DNA of 64,000 bases from contig OZ012690.1 in assembly GCA_963942565.1 (NCBI GenBank), forward strand, positions 42,160,817 through 42,224,816. Direction: 5' to 3'. The notes below the pieces were generated by a model, which saw only the letters and a list, made by a program, of their open reading frames with translations, was not told the DNA's origin and did no database searches. Positions 12,687 through 27,890 of this stretch are shown here, in pieces (position 1 is the first letter of the stretch; each line of letters starts with the position of its first letter). The position numbers were made by a program, and so were the translations under genes. The DNA comes from Maea johnstoni (Eukaryota > Annelida > Polychaeta > Spionida > Magelonidae).

Positions 12687-13016
12687 TTACCCTTGCAATG
12701 CTGAGGCTACTGTCGTCCAAAGCACAAGGATGAAAACCATCTAAACCCTGTCATGTTGGTATTCATTGGATAGCTCTCACTGAATACTCTCAGAAGAGTA
12801 CCCACGTGCCAGGGTTTGAGCCCTATACAGGTTTTTTTGCATCATTCTGTATTGGTCAAGCAAAAATTCACAAACCATTTGAATGAGAGTTGTAGGTTGG
12901 GTTCTAACTAGCACTTCTCCTTCAAATGTTTCATCTAATTGCTCTAGTGGCAGATCGGAATATACTGACAAAATTGTCAGGGCACTCTTGTACTGAACAG
13001 GCATAAATGGGTTAAT
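12687..13016. mobile_element. chimeric MITE: family A front joined to family B rear
   Basis: 12687-12858 is family A in minus orientation (ttacccttgcaatgctgagg to tttgcatcattctgtattgg), stopping about 25 bp before its expected end. From about 12862 the sequence is family B (caaaccatttgaatgagagttgtagg, then cttctccttcaaatgttt, then caggcataaatgggTTAA). The composite is 330 bp, begins TTACCCTT (one change from TTAA) and ends GGGTTAA. A simple nested insertion would leave the rest of family A beyond the family B part, and it is not there. Confidence 0.75.
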
Positions 13017-13110
13017 CTATTTACCCTTTAGAGTTTCTAAAGAAATTGCCATCTGGATCTAAGATACTATTTTGACAGTATCTTGGGAAGAATTATTTCA
13101 ATCTTTTTTA
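13013..13110 (-). mobile_element. family B fragment, 5' half
   Basis: TTAATCTATTTACCC then tttagagtttct, gaaattgccatctggatctaag and actattttgacagtatctt match the minus-orientation family B front. It shares the TTAA at 13013-13016 with the chimeric element to its left. Similarity fades after about 100 bp. Confidence 0.6.
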
Positions 13111-15664
<2,554 letters not shown>

Positions 15665-18600
15665 AATGTGTCTGTGTGTTTGTTTGTAATCCTCTGGTTA
15701 CAGGTTCTAGGTAATTAAAAAGGCTGAGCTTGGTATGGCATTTTGCTCCTTTGCTGCGTGATCATGAGCGCATCACTAACACCCTCTGGCTGGAAGAATT
15801 TCATCCCAATACAAGCAGCTGTACAACAAATGACACAAACAGCTTGGCTTGGTCCCCCCCCCCCAGGATAAATCTTGCTCACACTCCTACCCGCATAGGC
15901 AGGGAGAGCCCACCTCCCCTGACCCTACCAGCCAGCACAGAGCAGCAATTGCCCATCGGTAGAACCACAGGTGCCCAATCCCCAACCCTGGCCCAGGTTA
16001 GCGTTTGTGTGGTCTCGTGACAATATAAATGACCATATCCTATCTCCACCTGAGGAAATTGCTACCCTTACACGTAAATTGCAGGAAAAAATGGTTGCCT
16101 GTGTCACTGTGTCAAGGGTCTTGGATTACCGGTGCAGTTTTGCCATTAGTCTGGAGTGAGGGTGGTCGAAGCATGGCAAGATCCCTATGTGCTTCACTGA
16201 TACCTCTCAAACAGCATTGAATGCATACAGCTATGTTAAGTACCACTTAGAAAATAACACTGTTGGTCCGATGCATGGAGTTTGGCTCAGAATATCTGTT
16301 TTGCGATAACACGCCCAGCAGCTTTCCTGCTGGTTTACGTATCAGTTTCCAACCCCAGAGATCTTTCTCAGTACTTTCTTACCCAGTAAATCATGCTTTA
16401 TTTAGCAGATTGCACTTTTTTAAGTTGTACTCCAAATGGCAAATTTCAGCTCAACAATTTGCTTTTTTTTTAAAGATTAACATCATTTGACAAATTACAC
16501 TATTAAACTGTAACACTTATCTAAATCAATATTTATCTTGCAAGCATACTTTTTTCTATTTTTAAGCTATCATTCAATATAGTTGCTTATAGTTCCCTGT
16601 TAACATAAGCCATATCATACCCTAACCAATAAGCTCAGGAAATTATATAGAGCTGCACTCACAAGGTCCACTTGGAGATAAACTGGGGAATTCAAAGGTA
16701 TCACTCACCAACTTGATAACTACACAATATCCTGATAACATCATTTACATACCTGAAAATAGAAGAGAGGATATTCAGAACAATGGCAATCACAACAGTT
16801 CATAAGGAATGCATAAAGATACAAGCCGTTAATTTACAACTTAAGGACAAAATAACCGGTGCCTATTTTGCCTGAGATAACGTTTATAATGAAATAGGTG
16901 AATATTTCTATAGGAAACTCTATATTACAACATGTTAGTATGACATCTCAATTAGAACTTCTTAGAAATTGATCACAGAGTAAGACAGATGAGAGGTTTT
17001 CCACATTGAAAAGAAGAAAACTCTTCATTGAGGAAACCTCAGAGCAAAAAGTGATCAATTTTCAGGCAGTCTGATAACTGGGCTATTTGTAAAGATAAAT
17101 GGATGAATGTTTTCAAAATCATTCTTCATGGAGAAGATATCAGACTTCTTGCCATACTTCTTGATTCGAATGGTGACAGACTTTCTCTTATTTATAACAG
17201 GGAAATGGATGTGACCGATCAGCTGTAGAAAGGATACTATGAAAGGACTATTTTTCCTCCCCTGCCCTTCCCAGCTGCCCCGTAATCTGTTAAAGCGATA
17301 CCACTTTCAATGGCCTAATCACACCAACAAATCATATCCCTACACCTATTGATCCTGCGATCCCATGCGGACCTGACAACATGAGACGCTTATTCATCTT
17401 ACTGTCGAAACCATCTGGACTTCGCTTCCTCTCCAGCGACGGTAAGCCACACACCCTTTTAGTCGGCGCAAGTAAAGTTGATTAATTTCTTTTCAGAAAT
17501 GTCGCGAGGTATTATCAATATCATCCGTCAGGTGTGCTTATTACCTGTGTTAATTCCCAGGACTGATGAAATCTACCTGCTCCTATTGTCAGGTGTGGTG
17601 CCTCCCTCAGAGGGGACTTTAATTAATGACCATATATGGTATAGTACTAGCAGCATATATTGGCAAGGGCTAGGAGGTGAAGAGTTCACATTAAAGTGTT
17701 GGAAATGTTACATCACTGTCGTGGAAATCCAAACAAATAAAATGGAAGAACTTCAGAGTTAGGTGCTCTTTTTAATCTACTCACAACGTCAAAGCTGATG
17801 AAAGCTGTCTTTCAATTGAGGGAGATATTGAAGGACTGCTTATCAAAAAGGAATTAAGCAGAGAAACATAGAAACAATTGTTCCAATCTTATTTTTTGAG
17901 GGAAATAAAGAAAACTGTTCTCATGAATGATCGATTGTTGGGAATTTAGTACCCAGTTTCTAAATCCTGACTAAGACCCTGCATGAGCATTGGTTTATAT
18001 ATCATTCAGTTAAACATAGTAAAGCCTAGTAGCTAGGCTAGGCTAATCATCCATGTGCAGCCTGCTAATTGATCAGTGCTGAAAGCTAAAAGCTTGTTAA
18101 GGAACCACATCCACCCTTACATCCGTTGTAACATGATAACCCTTCAAGACAATGTCATTACCCCTAAACCAACAACATATACAGAGACACTCCACAAAAG
18201 GATCTGGCAACACAGCAAGGATAGCATAAATGAAGGTAATTTTCAACGAATATGATTTCAATACAATATCATCACTCAGAATGGACTTCCGTCCTTCCAT
18301 TCAAACTTTTCTTTGACTGTGCCATGATTTCCAGGTAACCACATTAGTGCCAGACCACCACCAGGTAGTCCTGTTCTCAGAGGGCCTAATTGGTCTTGAC
18401 GGCTGCCTACTGTCTTGTTAACGAACCTGGTACATCCATTACAGGTAACTAGAAACCCCCCTATGGACAATGCCACCTGCGACCAGGTGATAGAAATTAT
18501 TCCAAGACATCTTGAAATAAAGAGCAAATATCTTTGAAACATCTATAGAAGGGTGTTACTAGTTATGAGGAATTTGAAATTTGAAATTCACAATATTTCT

Positions 18601-18874
18601 CCACAAATTATTGTTCGGTCATCAAGGTGTGTTTATTTGCATCAGACCACCTGTGTGATTTGAACATGAATGGCTCTTCGAACCAAAACAACTTCCCTCT
18701 GACTTGAGCCATATAAACATGCTAATGAGGCAGAAATAACATTAGTGGACATTCCTCTAACAATGACCAACAACTATACAGGGGTGCTATTACAACACCT
18801 TAAGTGCCCAGTCACTTGCTGAGATGACCACACCAATTTCAGCCCCAGGCCCTGATGCCATCCCTACATTCTGC
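15665..18874. other. non-coding stretch, largely unique
   Basis: No mobile element or exon recognised over more than 3 kb. The segment 17944-17985 (acccagtttctaaatcctg, actaag) resembles 54029-54059 (acccagtgtctgaatcctgg, ctaag) in the SINE neighbourhood, suggesting a small SINE scrap. Parts of 17280-17650 look compositionally balanced and repeat-free. Confidence 0.4.
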
Positions 18875-19175
18875 TTAACCCTTTCACCATCAGTTCCCTC
18901 TTAGATAATGCTACAATACTTTCAAAAATATTTTCTAAGTTAAGTGTGAATTCACAAAATATGAAAGTGTTGAATGAAAGTGTTGCTTAGAGTGCTCCTT
19001 GAAATTCATTGTCTGGAGTTGTGCTTATTTCGAAATTAACTTTAAGGAACAAAGCATGAATTCATGAACTATTTGAAGGGAAATTTTAGATAGGGTACTT
19101 ATCCCCATTTCTCCTTCACATATTTTCAAAAAGGTGCTTTTGTTAGAGAGATATTAACAAAATAGTCAGACCCCT
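18875..19175 (-). mobile_element. diverged family B-like element
   Basis: Starts TTAACCCTTTCACCATC. Family B blocks appear from about 19005: attgtctggagttg, ttcgaaattaactt, aactatttgaaggg, tctccttcacatattttc, gagatattaacaaaatagtcagac. The first 130 bp do not align and the 3' TTAA end is absent, so this may be a nested or rearranged copy. Confidence 0.5.
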
Positions 19176-22100
19176 ATTGACCACTACACACACTAATTGG
19201 TTAGTGGTGGGTGGTTGACCGGTAGGCACATGCAGGGTCCTGACAAAGCTCTTGCCCTATAGCCTAGGGCTACACAGAAACAAATGAGGCTAAGTCAAGA
19301 TTTACCCTGCGACCCTGCCAACCGAGAGAAAGAAATTTTGTCATTACATCAGTGAGCAATGTAATTATTTGAGTCCAGTTGTCCTGCAATATGTAACTGA
19401 TCATTTTCTTTGATGGGATTTACACAAAGGAGCATTCAAGTAAAAGAGTTTTTGTTCCATGCAAGGTTCACAAACAATGGGTCATATAAAAGCATTTTTC
19501 TAAACCAAGAGTACATTTTTTTAGTATATATGAAGTATGTCCAATTGTAAAAATAACTGGAAGTCCACTCTGCATAGTTGTGATTCTGAACTCGGGAAAT
19601 CTCATTCCAGGTGTAACATACAGGTATATCATTTGGTATCAGTTAAGAAACCAAGCATGGGGCAAGATACCCTATTGAACCTAGTACTGGTACATAACTT
19701 AACAACATGCCCCAGGGCACAGATACCCTAACCTCGCTGATAAGGCTCATACCCCCAAATTAAGTAGCCAGGGGTATTGAAGGGGTACAAGTGATTACTG
19801 GGTATGACATAAGGGGGCTTGATTATCTCATGTTGCACAGGTAAGTGCAAGTGAAAACAGGAAGCCACACAAGCTAAGTACCCTTCAGTTCTCTAAGGGG
19901 GAAAACATGACAAAATGGCCGTTATTTCAGGAGTAGGATACATACCTAATAGGATAGGTTGGGGGTTCATTATAAGTTACACGTGACAAAGATTTCATCA
20001 TTTTCTGCCTGTGGGATAAACTTTCAAAATTTTTAGGCATGATTAGTTTTCCCTTGGTTTTATTATTTTTCAACTTGTCTTTACAGGCCTCTTTGTACTA
20101 GAGAATGTGATACATTTCTGGCCTCTTTGTCCAAGAGAGTGGAGCACCTTTCAGGCCTCGCTGTAGCAGATCTAGCGTTGTAGTTTAGTGAAGAGTGGCT
20201 AATGGAGGAGTCAGGTTTGTATTTTGTGAGCCTGGCCTGGCGCTGATGGAGGCTGAACAGAATGCAACAGCAGCAGACCACCCTGTCCAGCCTGGCTTTA
20301 ACCCTATCATGACTAAACCATCACCTACCTACACACCTTACTCCAAAATAACCCACAAATGACAATACCTCAGGAGGAGTTTGAAGAAATTTAGTTTATT
20401 TAAGAATAAAGTGCAACTTCCATCTACATCTACATCTATTTCCGGATCCTTTTTATATTTCAAATTATTTCTAATTGCATCAGATCATGAGTATTTTCTA
20501 AGCTCAATGTGAATCATAGACCAGATTACAAAAGTGTTTTTCAAAAAGCTTAAATCAGTGAAGAACAAAGAATGATTTTCTTTTAAATATTTCTAAATGC
20601 TTTTAAATTTTTGAAAACTTTCATTTTTGTCTCATCCCAACTGTATATCAGGTTGTGAAGGGGTTAATAAAAAGAGCTCTGTTGGCATGTTGTGAGGAAA
20701 GGCGTCTGGTTGTCAAGGACAGCTCCCTGTCGTCACGGAGATCTCATAGCAACACTGACATCTCATGGATTGCATTTTTCCTCTACCCAAATATCTTCTC
20801 AATTGTCTTTTCCCAGCATGGTTTCTCTTAAGACTTTTTCCTACTCTAAGTTTCTTTCAAGTGATGCAGTTTTAGTTCAGTTCAAAACCAAGCAAGAGTC
20901 TGTGACACATGAACAATGAGCAACCTTTTGAAATGGAGGTTCATTGCTTCGGAATTATTGACTTTCCAACAAGTTTTCAAAGCCAAATCACAAGTTCCTA
21001 AAATTGGCCAAAGGATTTGGCACTAAACTAATGAAAAAATCCCCTCTTTCAATAACCATCATCAATACAATTGCAGTCGGTGGTCCCTGAGGCCCAATGT
21101 AAAGGGGTCTTAACAACCTTTTTTTATGTGTCTCCCCAATAGCTTTTTCACCTATAGAATCATGCAGCCCCCAAGCAAATCATCTTGCCCCTTATTCCAC
21201 ACATTCCTTTAGCCGTCAAAAAGGACCAAAGGTTTGGTTCGGTTTTTTCTTTCAAAAAACCATCTCTATCGAAATATACAATGGAGGAATGCGATCAGAT
21301 CACAACCAACAAATCTCCTTAATAGATTATGCAAATTCATACTTTATTATGAAGTCTTTAAGCCTAGAAGCATCCAGACAACAATTTCAATGGTGACTCT
21401 AGGTAGAATGAGATGCTTTCCAAAGACTAGGAGTGAAGCGTCTATGGTGAAGGACAGAGGGGTCAAATATCATGGAGCATTTTTGAAGAGAGATCATTTG
21501 CGTTTGAGAAAGGTCATGTATTGACTGACGCGCCGACCTGGTGAATACTTCAAAGGTTTCTTGCTCACCTGCCCTCAGGGTTTCTGTCAAATTCTTGCCA
21601 GATGAAATGAAATATTTGCATATCAGCCACGTCACGCTTGGTTTACTCCCAAAAAGGTTAGTCTTCAAAACCATGGAATAGTTTACCCATACATACCTCG
21701 AGACCTTATTAGCAAATACAAACTAGTAGTAGGTTTTATGCTTTAAATTTGGTATCGAGCAAAAACTTGATTAATTTAAGATATGAGTTGTGGTTTCTGT
21801 CCTTATTGCTATATTTCCTACCAATAACTTTCAAGATTTAATATATATCACTTTTGAGCCCGCTGCGGAGATAAATGGGTGAAACACAGATCCTACCATA
21901 AACTGCCAGAATAGGGTGAAAAATTGATAGATAGTTTTGGCAAAAATCTTGGTCATAAAATTTATTGCTTTTCTTGTTTATCATGAGATGAAATCATGGA
22001 CGATTTCCAAAAGCTACTCTCCCTGCAGAGAAATCTCCTCCTTTGGCAGCATGGCCAATAGTCCAAGTCACACAGAGTGCTTGACGTGTGTGACTCAAGG

Positions 22101-22241
22101 TAGGGTTCTTCAAGGGTTGCTAAAATGTAGTGTACTATTCCCCGTAGAATTTGGAATTCCTATATTGTCACTTTTTTGCCATATTGAGGCTACTTTGTGA
22201 CAAGTTGGAATGGGAGAATAAGAATAGTACATGTACTTTCA
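19176..22241. other. non-coding stretch
   Basis: Mostly unique. A small minisatellite sits at 20086-20170. A TTAA-terminated AGGGGTTAA at about 20660 may be one end of an old MITE, but its partner was not found. Confidence 0.4.
20086..20170. repeat. 34-bp tandem repeat, about 2.5 copies
   Basis: Copies start at 20086, 20120 and 20154 with ggcctctttgt, ggcctctttgt and ggcctcgctgt, followed by agagaatgtgatacatttct or agagagtggagcacctttca. Confidence 0.75.
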
Positions 22242-22453
22242 TTAACCCCTATGCTGCTGCTGGTTAATTTGAGCAATACAAAATGATGCATTGTTCACTG
22301 AAAATGACTGAAACCTTGGCATATGGGTACTCATCTGAGAATATTCAGCAAGAGCTATCCAATGAATACCAAAATTACAGGGTTTAGTGGTTTTCAAAAA
22401 TCTTTACATTCTTGTGTTTTGGACGAAAGTAGCCTCTGCATTGGAAGGGTTAA
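22242..22453 (+). mobile_element. family A TTAA MITE, full length
   Basis: TTAA at both ends (22242-22245 and 22450-22453), with CCCCTATGCTG at the front and GCATTGGAAGGG at the back. The interior runs through gactgaaaccttggc, gggtactcatctgag, gctatccaatgaatacc, acagggttta and tttggacgaaagtagcct. At 212 bp this is a good reference copy. No reading frame of note. Confidence 0.88.
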
Positions 22454-22529
22454 GCTGATCTCAGTCATAGTGAGAACTAGGCTATAACTGAGAGTGAGCC
22501 CAAGCAAGTCTTTCTCTAGACCTAATCTC

Positions 22530-23195
22530 TCCCCACGGCCATCAGGCCTGCTGACAAGTACTATTTGACAGTAACTGGGGGCCAGGCCCAAGAACACAAA
22601 GGTTACAATAACTGCACTGGCTTTGATAATCCACAGAATGTGTCAAATCTCGATGAAATCCAACTGTGTTCTCTTGCTACCAACTAGCCTGGATGTCTAC
22701 CACAATAACTTATTCAAGCCTCTGACAGCCAATAAGACCCAACAATTTTGGGGATATGGTTCTATAGAAAACATCTTTTGAAAAAAGAAACTTAAAAAGA
22801 AATACTCACTGTCATATTCTTAGCTAGACCCAATTTATTTTTGGTAGTAATCTCTTAGAATGTCCCCACGGCCATCAGGCCTGCTGACAAGTACTATTTG
22901 ACAGTAACTGGGGGCCAGGCCCAAGAACACAAAGGTTACAATAACTGCACTGGCTTTGATAATCCACAGAATGTGTCAAATCTCGATGAAATCCAACTGT
23001 GTTCTCTTGCTACCAACTAGCCTGGATGTCTACCACAATAACTTATTCAAGCCTCTGACAGCCAATAAGACCCAACAATTTTGGGGATATGGTTCTATAG
23101 AAAACATCTTTTGAAAAAAAGAAACTTAAAAAGAAATACTCACTGTCATATTCTTAGCTAGACCCAATTTATTTTTGGTAGTAATCTCTTAGAAT
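22530..23195. repeat. near-perfect tandem duplication, 332/333 bp
   Basis: 22530-22861 and 22862-23195 are identical by eye except for one extra A in an A-run (six against seven). The junction has only a few bases of microhomology (tccccacgg before each copy). The copies differ far less than any other duplication in the window, and an assembly gap lies about 165 bp to the right. Either a very recent duplication or a misjoined haplotype or read overlap would explain this. Confidence 0.95.
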
Positions 23196-23362
23196 GTCAA
23201 TTTCAAGCATATAATTGATGTTTATCCACCTCAATTTAATTCACATGGCATTGTACAAGGATATCATGCCTTATATTCAATAGCTAAATATATATTTATG
23301 GTTGCAATCTGAGTATATTGTGGACCCCCTTGAAAGTTGATCAACTTATGCCAGGTTTGATT

Positions 23363-23562
23363 NNNNNNNNNNNNNNNNNNNNNNNNNNNNNNNNNNNNNN
23401 NNNNNNNNNNNNNNNNNNNNNNNNNNNNNNNNNNNNNNNNNNNNNNNNNNNNNNNNNNNNNNNNNNNNNNNNNNNNNNNNNNNNNNNNNNNNNNNNNNNN
23501 NNNNNNNNNNNNNNNNNNNNNNNNNNNNNNNNNNNNNNNNNNNNNNNNNNNNNNNNNNNNNN
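23363..23562. other. assembly gap, 200 N
   Basis: Exactly 200 unknown bases. Open frames drawn through it are meaningless. The sequence on its right side is a tandem repeat, which is a likely cause of the break. Confidence 0.99.
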
Positions 23563-24010
23563 TAATAATAATTCTTACCATCATTGTTATTCATCTGCAT
23601 ATTTTCTGACAGAACAACTCCTTTGAAATATGTGTACTGATCATAAAACGTGTGCCTAAGTATCTTAAGACTTATCTTATAAACACCATATCTATTCATT
23701 ATCATTGAAAATATTTACATTGTAATAATTATTCTTATCATCATTAAGTTATTCATCTGCATATTTTGTAAAAGAACAAATCCTTTGCCCTGTGTACTGG
23801 TCACAATATGGGTGTTTATAGACCACTTAGACAAAAAAGGATCTAAAGATTATTTTATAAACACCATATTTATTCATTATTATGAAAAATATTTCATTTG
23901 TAATAATCATTCTTATCATCATTATGTTATTTATCTGCATATTGTGTGACAAGACAACTCCTTTGCCCTATGTGTACTGATCATAATATGGATGTTTATA
24001 GACCCCTCAA
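23563..24010. repeat. tandem repeat, ~160-178-bp units, at least 2.6 copies
   Basis: Units start at about 23563, 23723 and 23901 with taataatnattcttatcatcatt, then ttattcatctgcatatt, acaactcctttg, tgtactgatcata, ttataaacaccatat and tattcattat. The first unit starts at the gap edge, so more copies may lie inside the gap. Confidence 0.85.
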
Positions 24011-24190
24011 AAAAATATGGCTTTAGACTTCCTGGGGCAAACTCGGAAATAGAAATACAAGCCACAAATATCTCTAGCCATGGTGAGAATCCCAGTGCAT
24101 CAGCTGACCTGAAATTGGAAACAAGCACTGCTAAAAGAATTACATAATGAGGGCTCGAAATTAAAACGTAAAATGTTGTTTTTTTTAATA

Positions 24191-24241
24191 TTTGTGTCCT
24201 TGGGCTTTGGAGGAAAGTAGCCTCAGCATTAGAAGGGTTAA
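24191..24241 (+). mobile_element. family A MITE, 3' end fragment
   Basis: Only the last ~50 bp remain: tttgtgtccttgggctttgg, gaaagtagcctcagcatt and agaagggTTAA. Confidence 0.7.
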
Positions 24242-25588
24242 GATTTTGTTCCCATGGAGCATGGAGCCCAGTTTCATCTTCAAAAGCTTCTTGAATGTGT
24301 TGTGGATATATCATACAGTACATCTTCGGGCTCCTTGCGGAATTTAAGGGAGCCGCAGGAAAGTTCACGAGAGCCCTTGGCTCCCTGCTCCTGCTAATTT
24401 TGAGCTGTGCGTAAGAATCTTATACTGGCCAGACAAAAGCCATAAAACAAATCAAAATAACTTATGAAATATTGATCAGACCACACCTCTTATGCATTTG
24501 TACAATAAAATGTCTATTTGCATCTGGCTTCAGAGCACCCCACACAAGATCTGATAAAGAGTTTTAATGAAAACATTAATATTTGAAATCTCCATCTCAA
24601 TACCAAGCACATTATCCATTGTAGCATTGGTCAAAAAGGGCAATTTACACTTCAGCCATGTCCTAGAAGATGGTTTGTTAAAAAAAGATTTGGTTATTAC
24701 CCCCAATGAAGTCAAAATTGAAAATTCTCCAGAAATATTTTTGCCTGTTCAAAAAGAAGTTTTTCATGAAACTGCTAGTGCAAAAGACCGGGTGGACAAT
24801 TCCTAGTGAGGCCCGGTTCAGGCCTCTTTGGGTCAGTGCAGAGCTAATAGGGAACCAGTGAGAAGCTCTCTACAGCCATGTAACCACCACAATGTAGAAT
24901 GTCAATCATACCCTCTATAATCACTTCCAGCTCTATGAACTTATCTTAACTTTTGCCCTGGTTCCCTTGTAAACAGGCAGCTGATCCATCACAGCAGAGA
25001 TACAAAAGCCTGTCCTTGAAATATTCTGTAAAATCATTGTTATAGTCAGGGTGCTAAGTACCCAAAAAGGCCTTACAAATGGAGTTACCTTACCCAGAAA
25101 GATATACTTCATATCATATCCCAAGTTATTGTTAAAGATATCATAGATCCTGGCCAAACTCTAAAACATGAAAAGTGCATTGTTCATTAGAACACAAAGA
25201 CCAACTTTCATTCAGATATGTTTAATACTACTTCATTCTATCAGAGAAAGAAACTGTAAAACATGAATGGATTGGAGGCCCTGTCACTGAGTGTGCCTTG
25301 TCAGTCCAGCAACTTCGCCAGTATCTGCTTTACTGCAGTAAAGTTAGAGAATCACTTAACAATGCATTGGTCATTAGAATACAAAGACCAACTTTCATTC
25401 AGATATTTTTAATACTACTTCTTTCTGTCAGAGCTACGTGTTTAGATCAGCTGAGGTCGCACTCAGCATGACGGCATATGCCATATATAACACCCACTGA
25501 TAGGAAGATAGGACACCTGAGATCTCCCCACTGACGCATACCACCCACCAACAGGTGAAAAAAGATACCCTCTCAACAAGACCCTTTT
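24242..25588. other. non-coding stretch
   Basis: Unique sequence apart from a direct duplication: 25172-25250 and 25354-25436 share gcattg-tcattagaa, acaaagaccaactttcattc, agatat and taatactact. No exon recognised. Confidence 0.5.
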
Positions 25589-25817
25589 TTAACCCATTAA
25601 CATTCACAGCAGACAAAAGAAGCCTGACAATTTTAATAAAATCTTTCAGGCAAAAGCATAGTCGGGAAAATATTTGAAGGAGAAATGTTGATTAGAACAC
25701 TGCCACCATTTCTCCTTCAATTATTTTGTGAAATCAATCATGATTTCCCCATTATTGCTAAAAGTATTGATGATCCAGACAACAATTTTGAAAGTAACTC
25801 AAGCATTAATGGGTTAA
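25589..25817 (+). mobile_element. family B TTAA MITE, full length, strong hairpin
   Basis: TTAACCCATTAACATTC at the front and GCATTAATGGGTTAA at the back, 229 bp between matching TTAA sites. The centre is an inverted repeat: 25667-25687 (aaaatatttgaaggagaaat) pairs with 25707-25727 with one mismatch around a 19-base loop. If transcribed, it would form a ~21-bp stem of pre-miRNA-like size. Confidence 0.88.
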
Positions 25818-26855
25818 TTAAACATATATCTGTATGAGCTTTATAAGGCGGGTGTCTGTGCCGTGATTTACGGTTGATAGTATATTAGCTGCCCCTATCT
25901 GGCCTGCCTGCTGGGGATTAATTGGTCATTGTTCGTCCAGTGGGTTTTTTCTTTAGGCGTATTTGTCAGTGGTCGTTCAGGGGGAAAGATGAGTTCTCAA
26001 CAGGGCCACCCAGGCAAGAAACTCATCCTACTACTACCCTTAATGTTGGAAGCCGTCTTCTATTCACACTTATTTAAAAGAAAATATCACCCATTTTTTA
26101 AGACTTCTCTGAAACTTATCTTCATGACTTAGGTAACCTTTTAAACTGTTTATAAAAGTATACTTTTTTCAACGGTGTACACATTAGTATGGTACTGTTA
26201 AGAAAACCAGAAAAAAAGATAATATAAATACTTTTGACAGCATTCCCTGCCAAAGAGAAGTAAGAAACTCATGAATTCCAAAATAGTTGGCAATGTTCGT
26301 AAAAACCAATGATGCCGGATACAGAAGCCCTATCCTTGAGGTTCAGCCGCAGGTCTCGGTCACAGTCAACTCTGATTGGCCAATGGCAGCCATGAGCGTA
26401 CGTACGCGTCTCGGCCTCCTGTCCTGGCCTCCCGTCCCAGCCCTAACGGAACCCTGTGCTGACCTGGCTATGGGGTCGCAGGAGTTCACCCAGCCCTCCT
26501 CGTCTAAACCCAACAGAACCCGATTCCAAATGTTTGGAGGAAATGTACACAGCACGTAAACCTAGCCTTGAATAGAACAGATTGTCTCTGGACGGCGAGA
26601 TGGAAAAGTTGTGTTGGAACAAGAGCCGCCTATTACGCGTACACTCACTTACATATATACACATACACCAGCAACGCTGCTTATCGCATACCTCAACCAG
26701 TGGCTTTCCAGGCAAGACACTAATAATATATTATTCCTGACTACCATTCTAGTTGTAGATCAGGGTTATGAACAGGATTGCTATCATACATGATTAGATT
26801 AAAAAGAAAAAGATAATGAAGAGGAAAATATCACAGGCATAAACTCATAGTACTT
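25818..26855. other. non-coding stretch
   Basis: Mostly unique. 26390-26470 is GC-richer (contains cgtacgtacgcgtctcgg). An open frame of 90 codons spans it but matches no known family. Confidence 0.45.
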
Positions 26856-26924
26856 AGTAGTAATAGTAGTAGTACTTAGTAGTAGTGGTGGTAGTAGTAA
26901 TAGTAGTAGTTGTAGAAGAAGTTA

Positions 26925-27011
<87 letters not shown>

Positions 27012-27040
27012 AAGCAGTAGAAGTAGTAGAAGTAGTGGTA
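26856..27040. repeat. (AGT)n microsatellite
   Basis: A core of pure AGT from about 26929 to 27010 is flanked by degenerate AGT/AGA/GGT on both sides. The poly-Val and poly-Tyr frames are artefacts. Confidence 0.95.
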
Positions 27041-27559
27041 GAAAGTGAAGAGAGTAGAAAAGGTAGGAGCAGAAATATCAGAATCCATGATTGACTTTTC
27101 CTTCAGGTCAGAGAGCAGGCTGAATGGAACACATTGAAAGATCCTGAAAAGCCACAAGCCAACCAACCGACCAACCCACCAGAGACCATCCATCCATCTA
27201 TGGCTGGCCTGCCCTGGACAGATCCCTCGATACTAATACGACTTCCCTTTCGATAACAGTGCTAGAATACGCCACTCGTAGCTCCCCTCGATAAATAAAC
27301 AGTAATTGTGCTGACTGAAAGAAGCTGTGTCGAGTGTAGGGGTGCTGTTTTGCGAGTGACACGGCCCCCACTTAGCTAGCGGCTGCTTTGGGTGAGTCGG
27401 CTTACACAGCCCTCTGACTCGGATTATCAGATAGGCTCAGTTGACTTCTTGAGACGGATTTGAATGCGATTTTTCAATTAGACGATATCCCTCATCTTGC
27501 TCTCTATGTGAATCTACTATATATCAATTCAAGCACAAGCCACCAAAAACTCAAGAGAC
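27041..27559. other. non-coding stretch
   Basis: Unique sequence, GC-richer around 27300-27430. Nothing recognised. Confidence 0.4.
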
Positions 27560-27564
27560 TTTGT

Positions 27565-27645
27565 TGGTGATATCTATTTCATAAAAGCATTTTTCTTTCG
27601 TAAATGTTTGAAGGAGAGATATTGATCAGAACGCAATCCACAACT
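27565..27645 (+). mobile_element. family B fragment (left hairpin arm)
   Basis: Contains gtgatatctatttcataaaagcatttttc-like sequence followed by gtaaatgtttgaaggagaga, ttgatcagaac and ccacaactct. Both ends are missing. It lies just left of a complete copy. Confidence 0.6.
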
Positions 27646-27659
27646 CTGTGAATCTATTC

Positions 27660-27890
27660 TTAACCCATTTACACTCAGAGCAGCTAAAAGTGGCCTGACG
27701 AATTTGGAAATGTTTTACTTAAAAAAGCATTTTCTTGAATACATTTGAAGAGAAAATGTTGATTAGAAGCCAAACAACAACTCTTCTTCAAATATTTTGC
27801 GAACATTTGCTTTTTTCCCCAAGTTATTTTCAAAAGTATGAGAGTAGAACACGATACTTTCTAGAGAAACGCTCAGTGTGAATGGGTTAA
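27660..27890 (+). mobile_element. family B TTAA MITE, full length
   Basis: TTAACCCATTTACACTCAGAG to GTGTGAATGGGTTAA, 231 bp. Interior: gcagctaaaagtggcctgac, aatacatttgaagagaaaat, aactcttcttcaaatatttt, agttattttcaaaagtatg. Hairpin arms are partly mismatched compared with the 25589 copy. Confidence 0.87.

Noticed and set aside
23264-23705. Open frames across the N gap
   Set aside because: They are open only because unknown bases give no stop codons.
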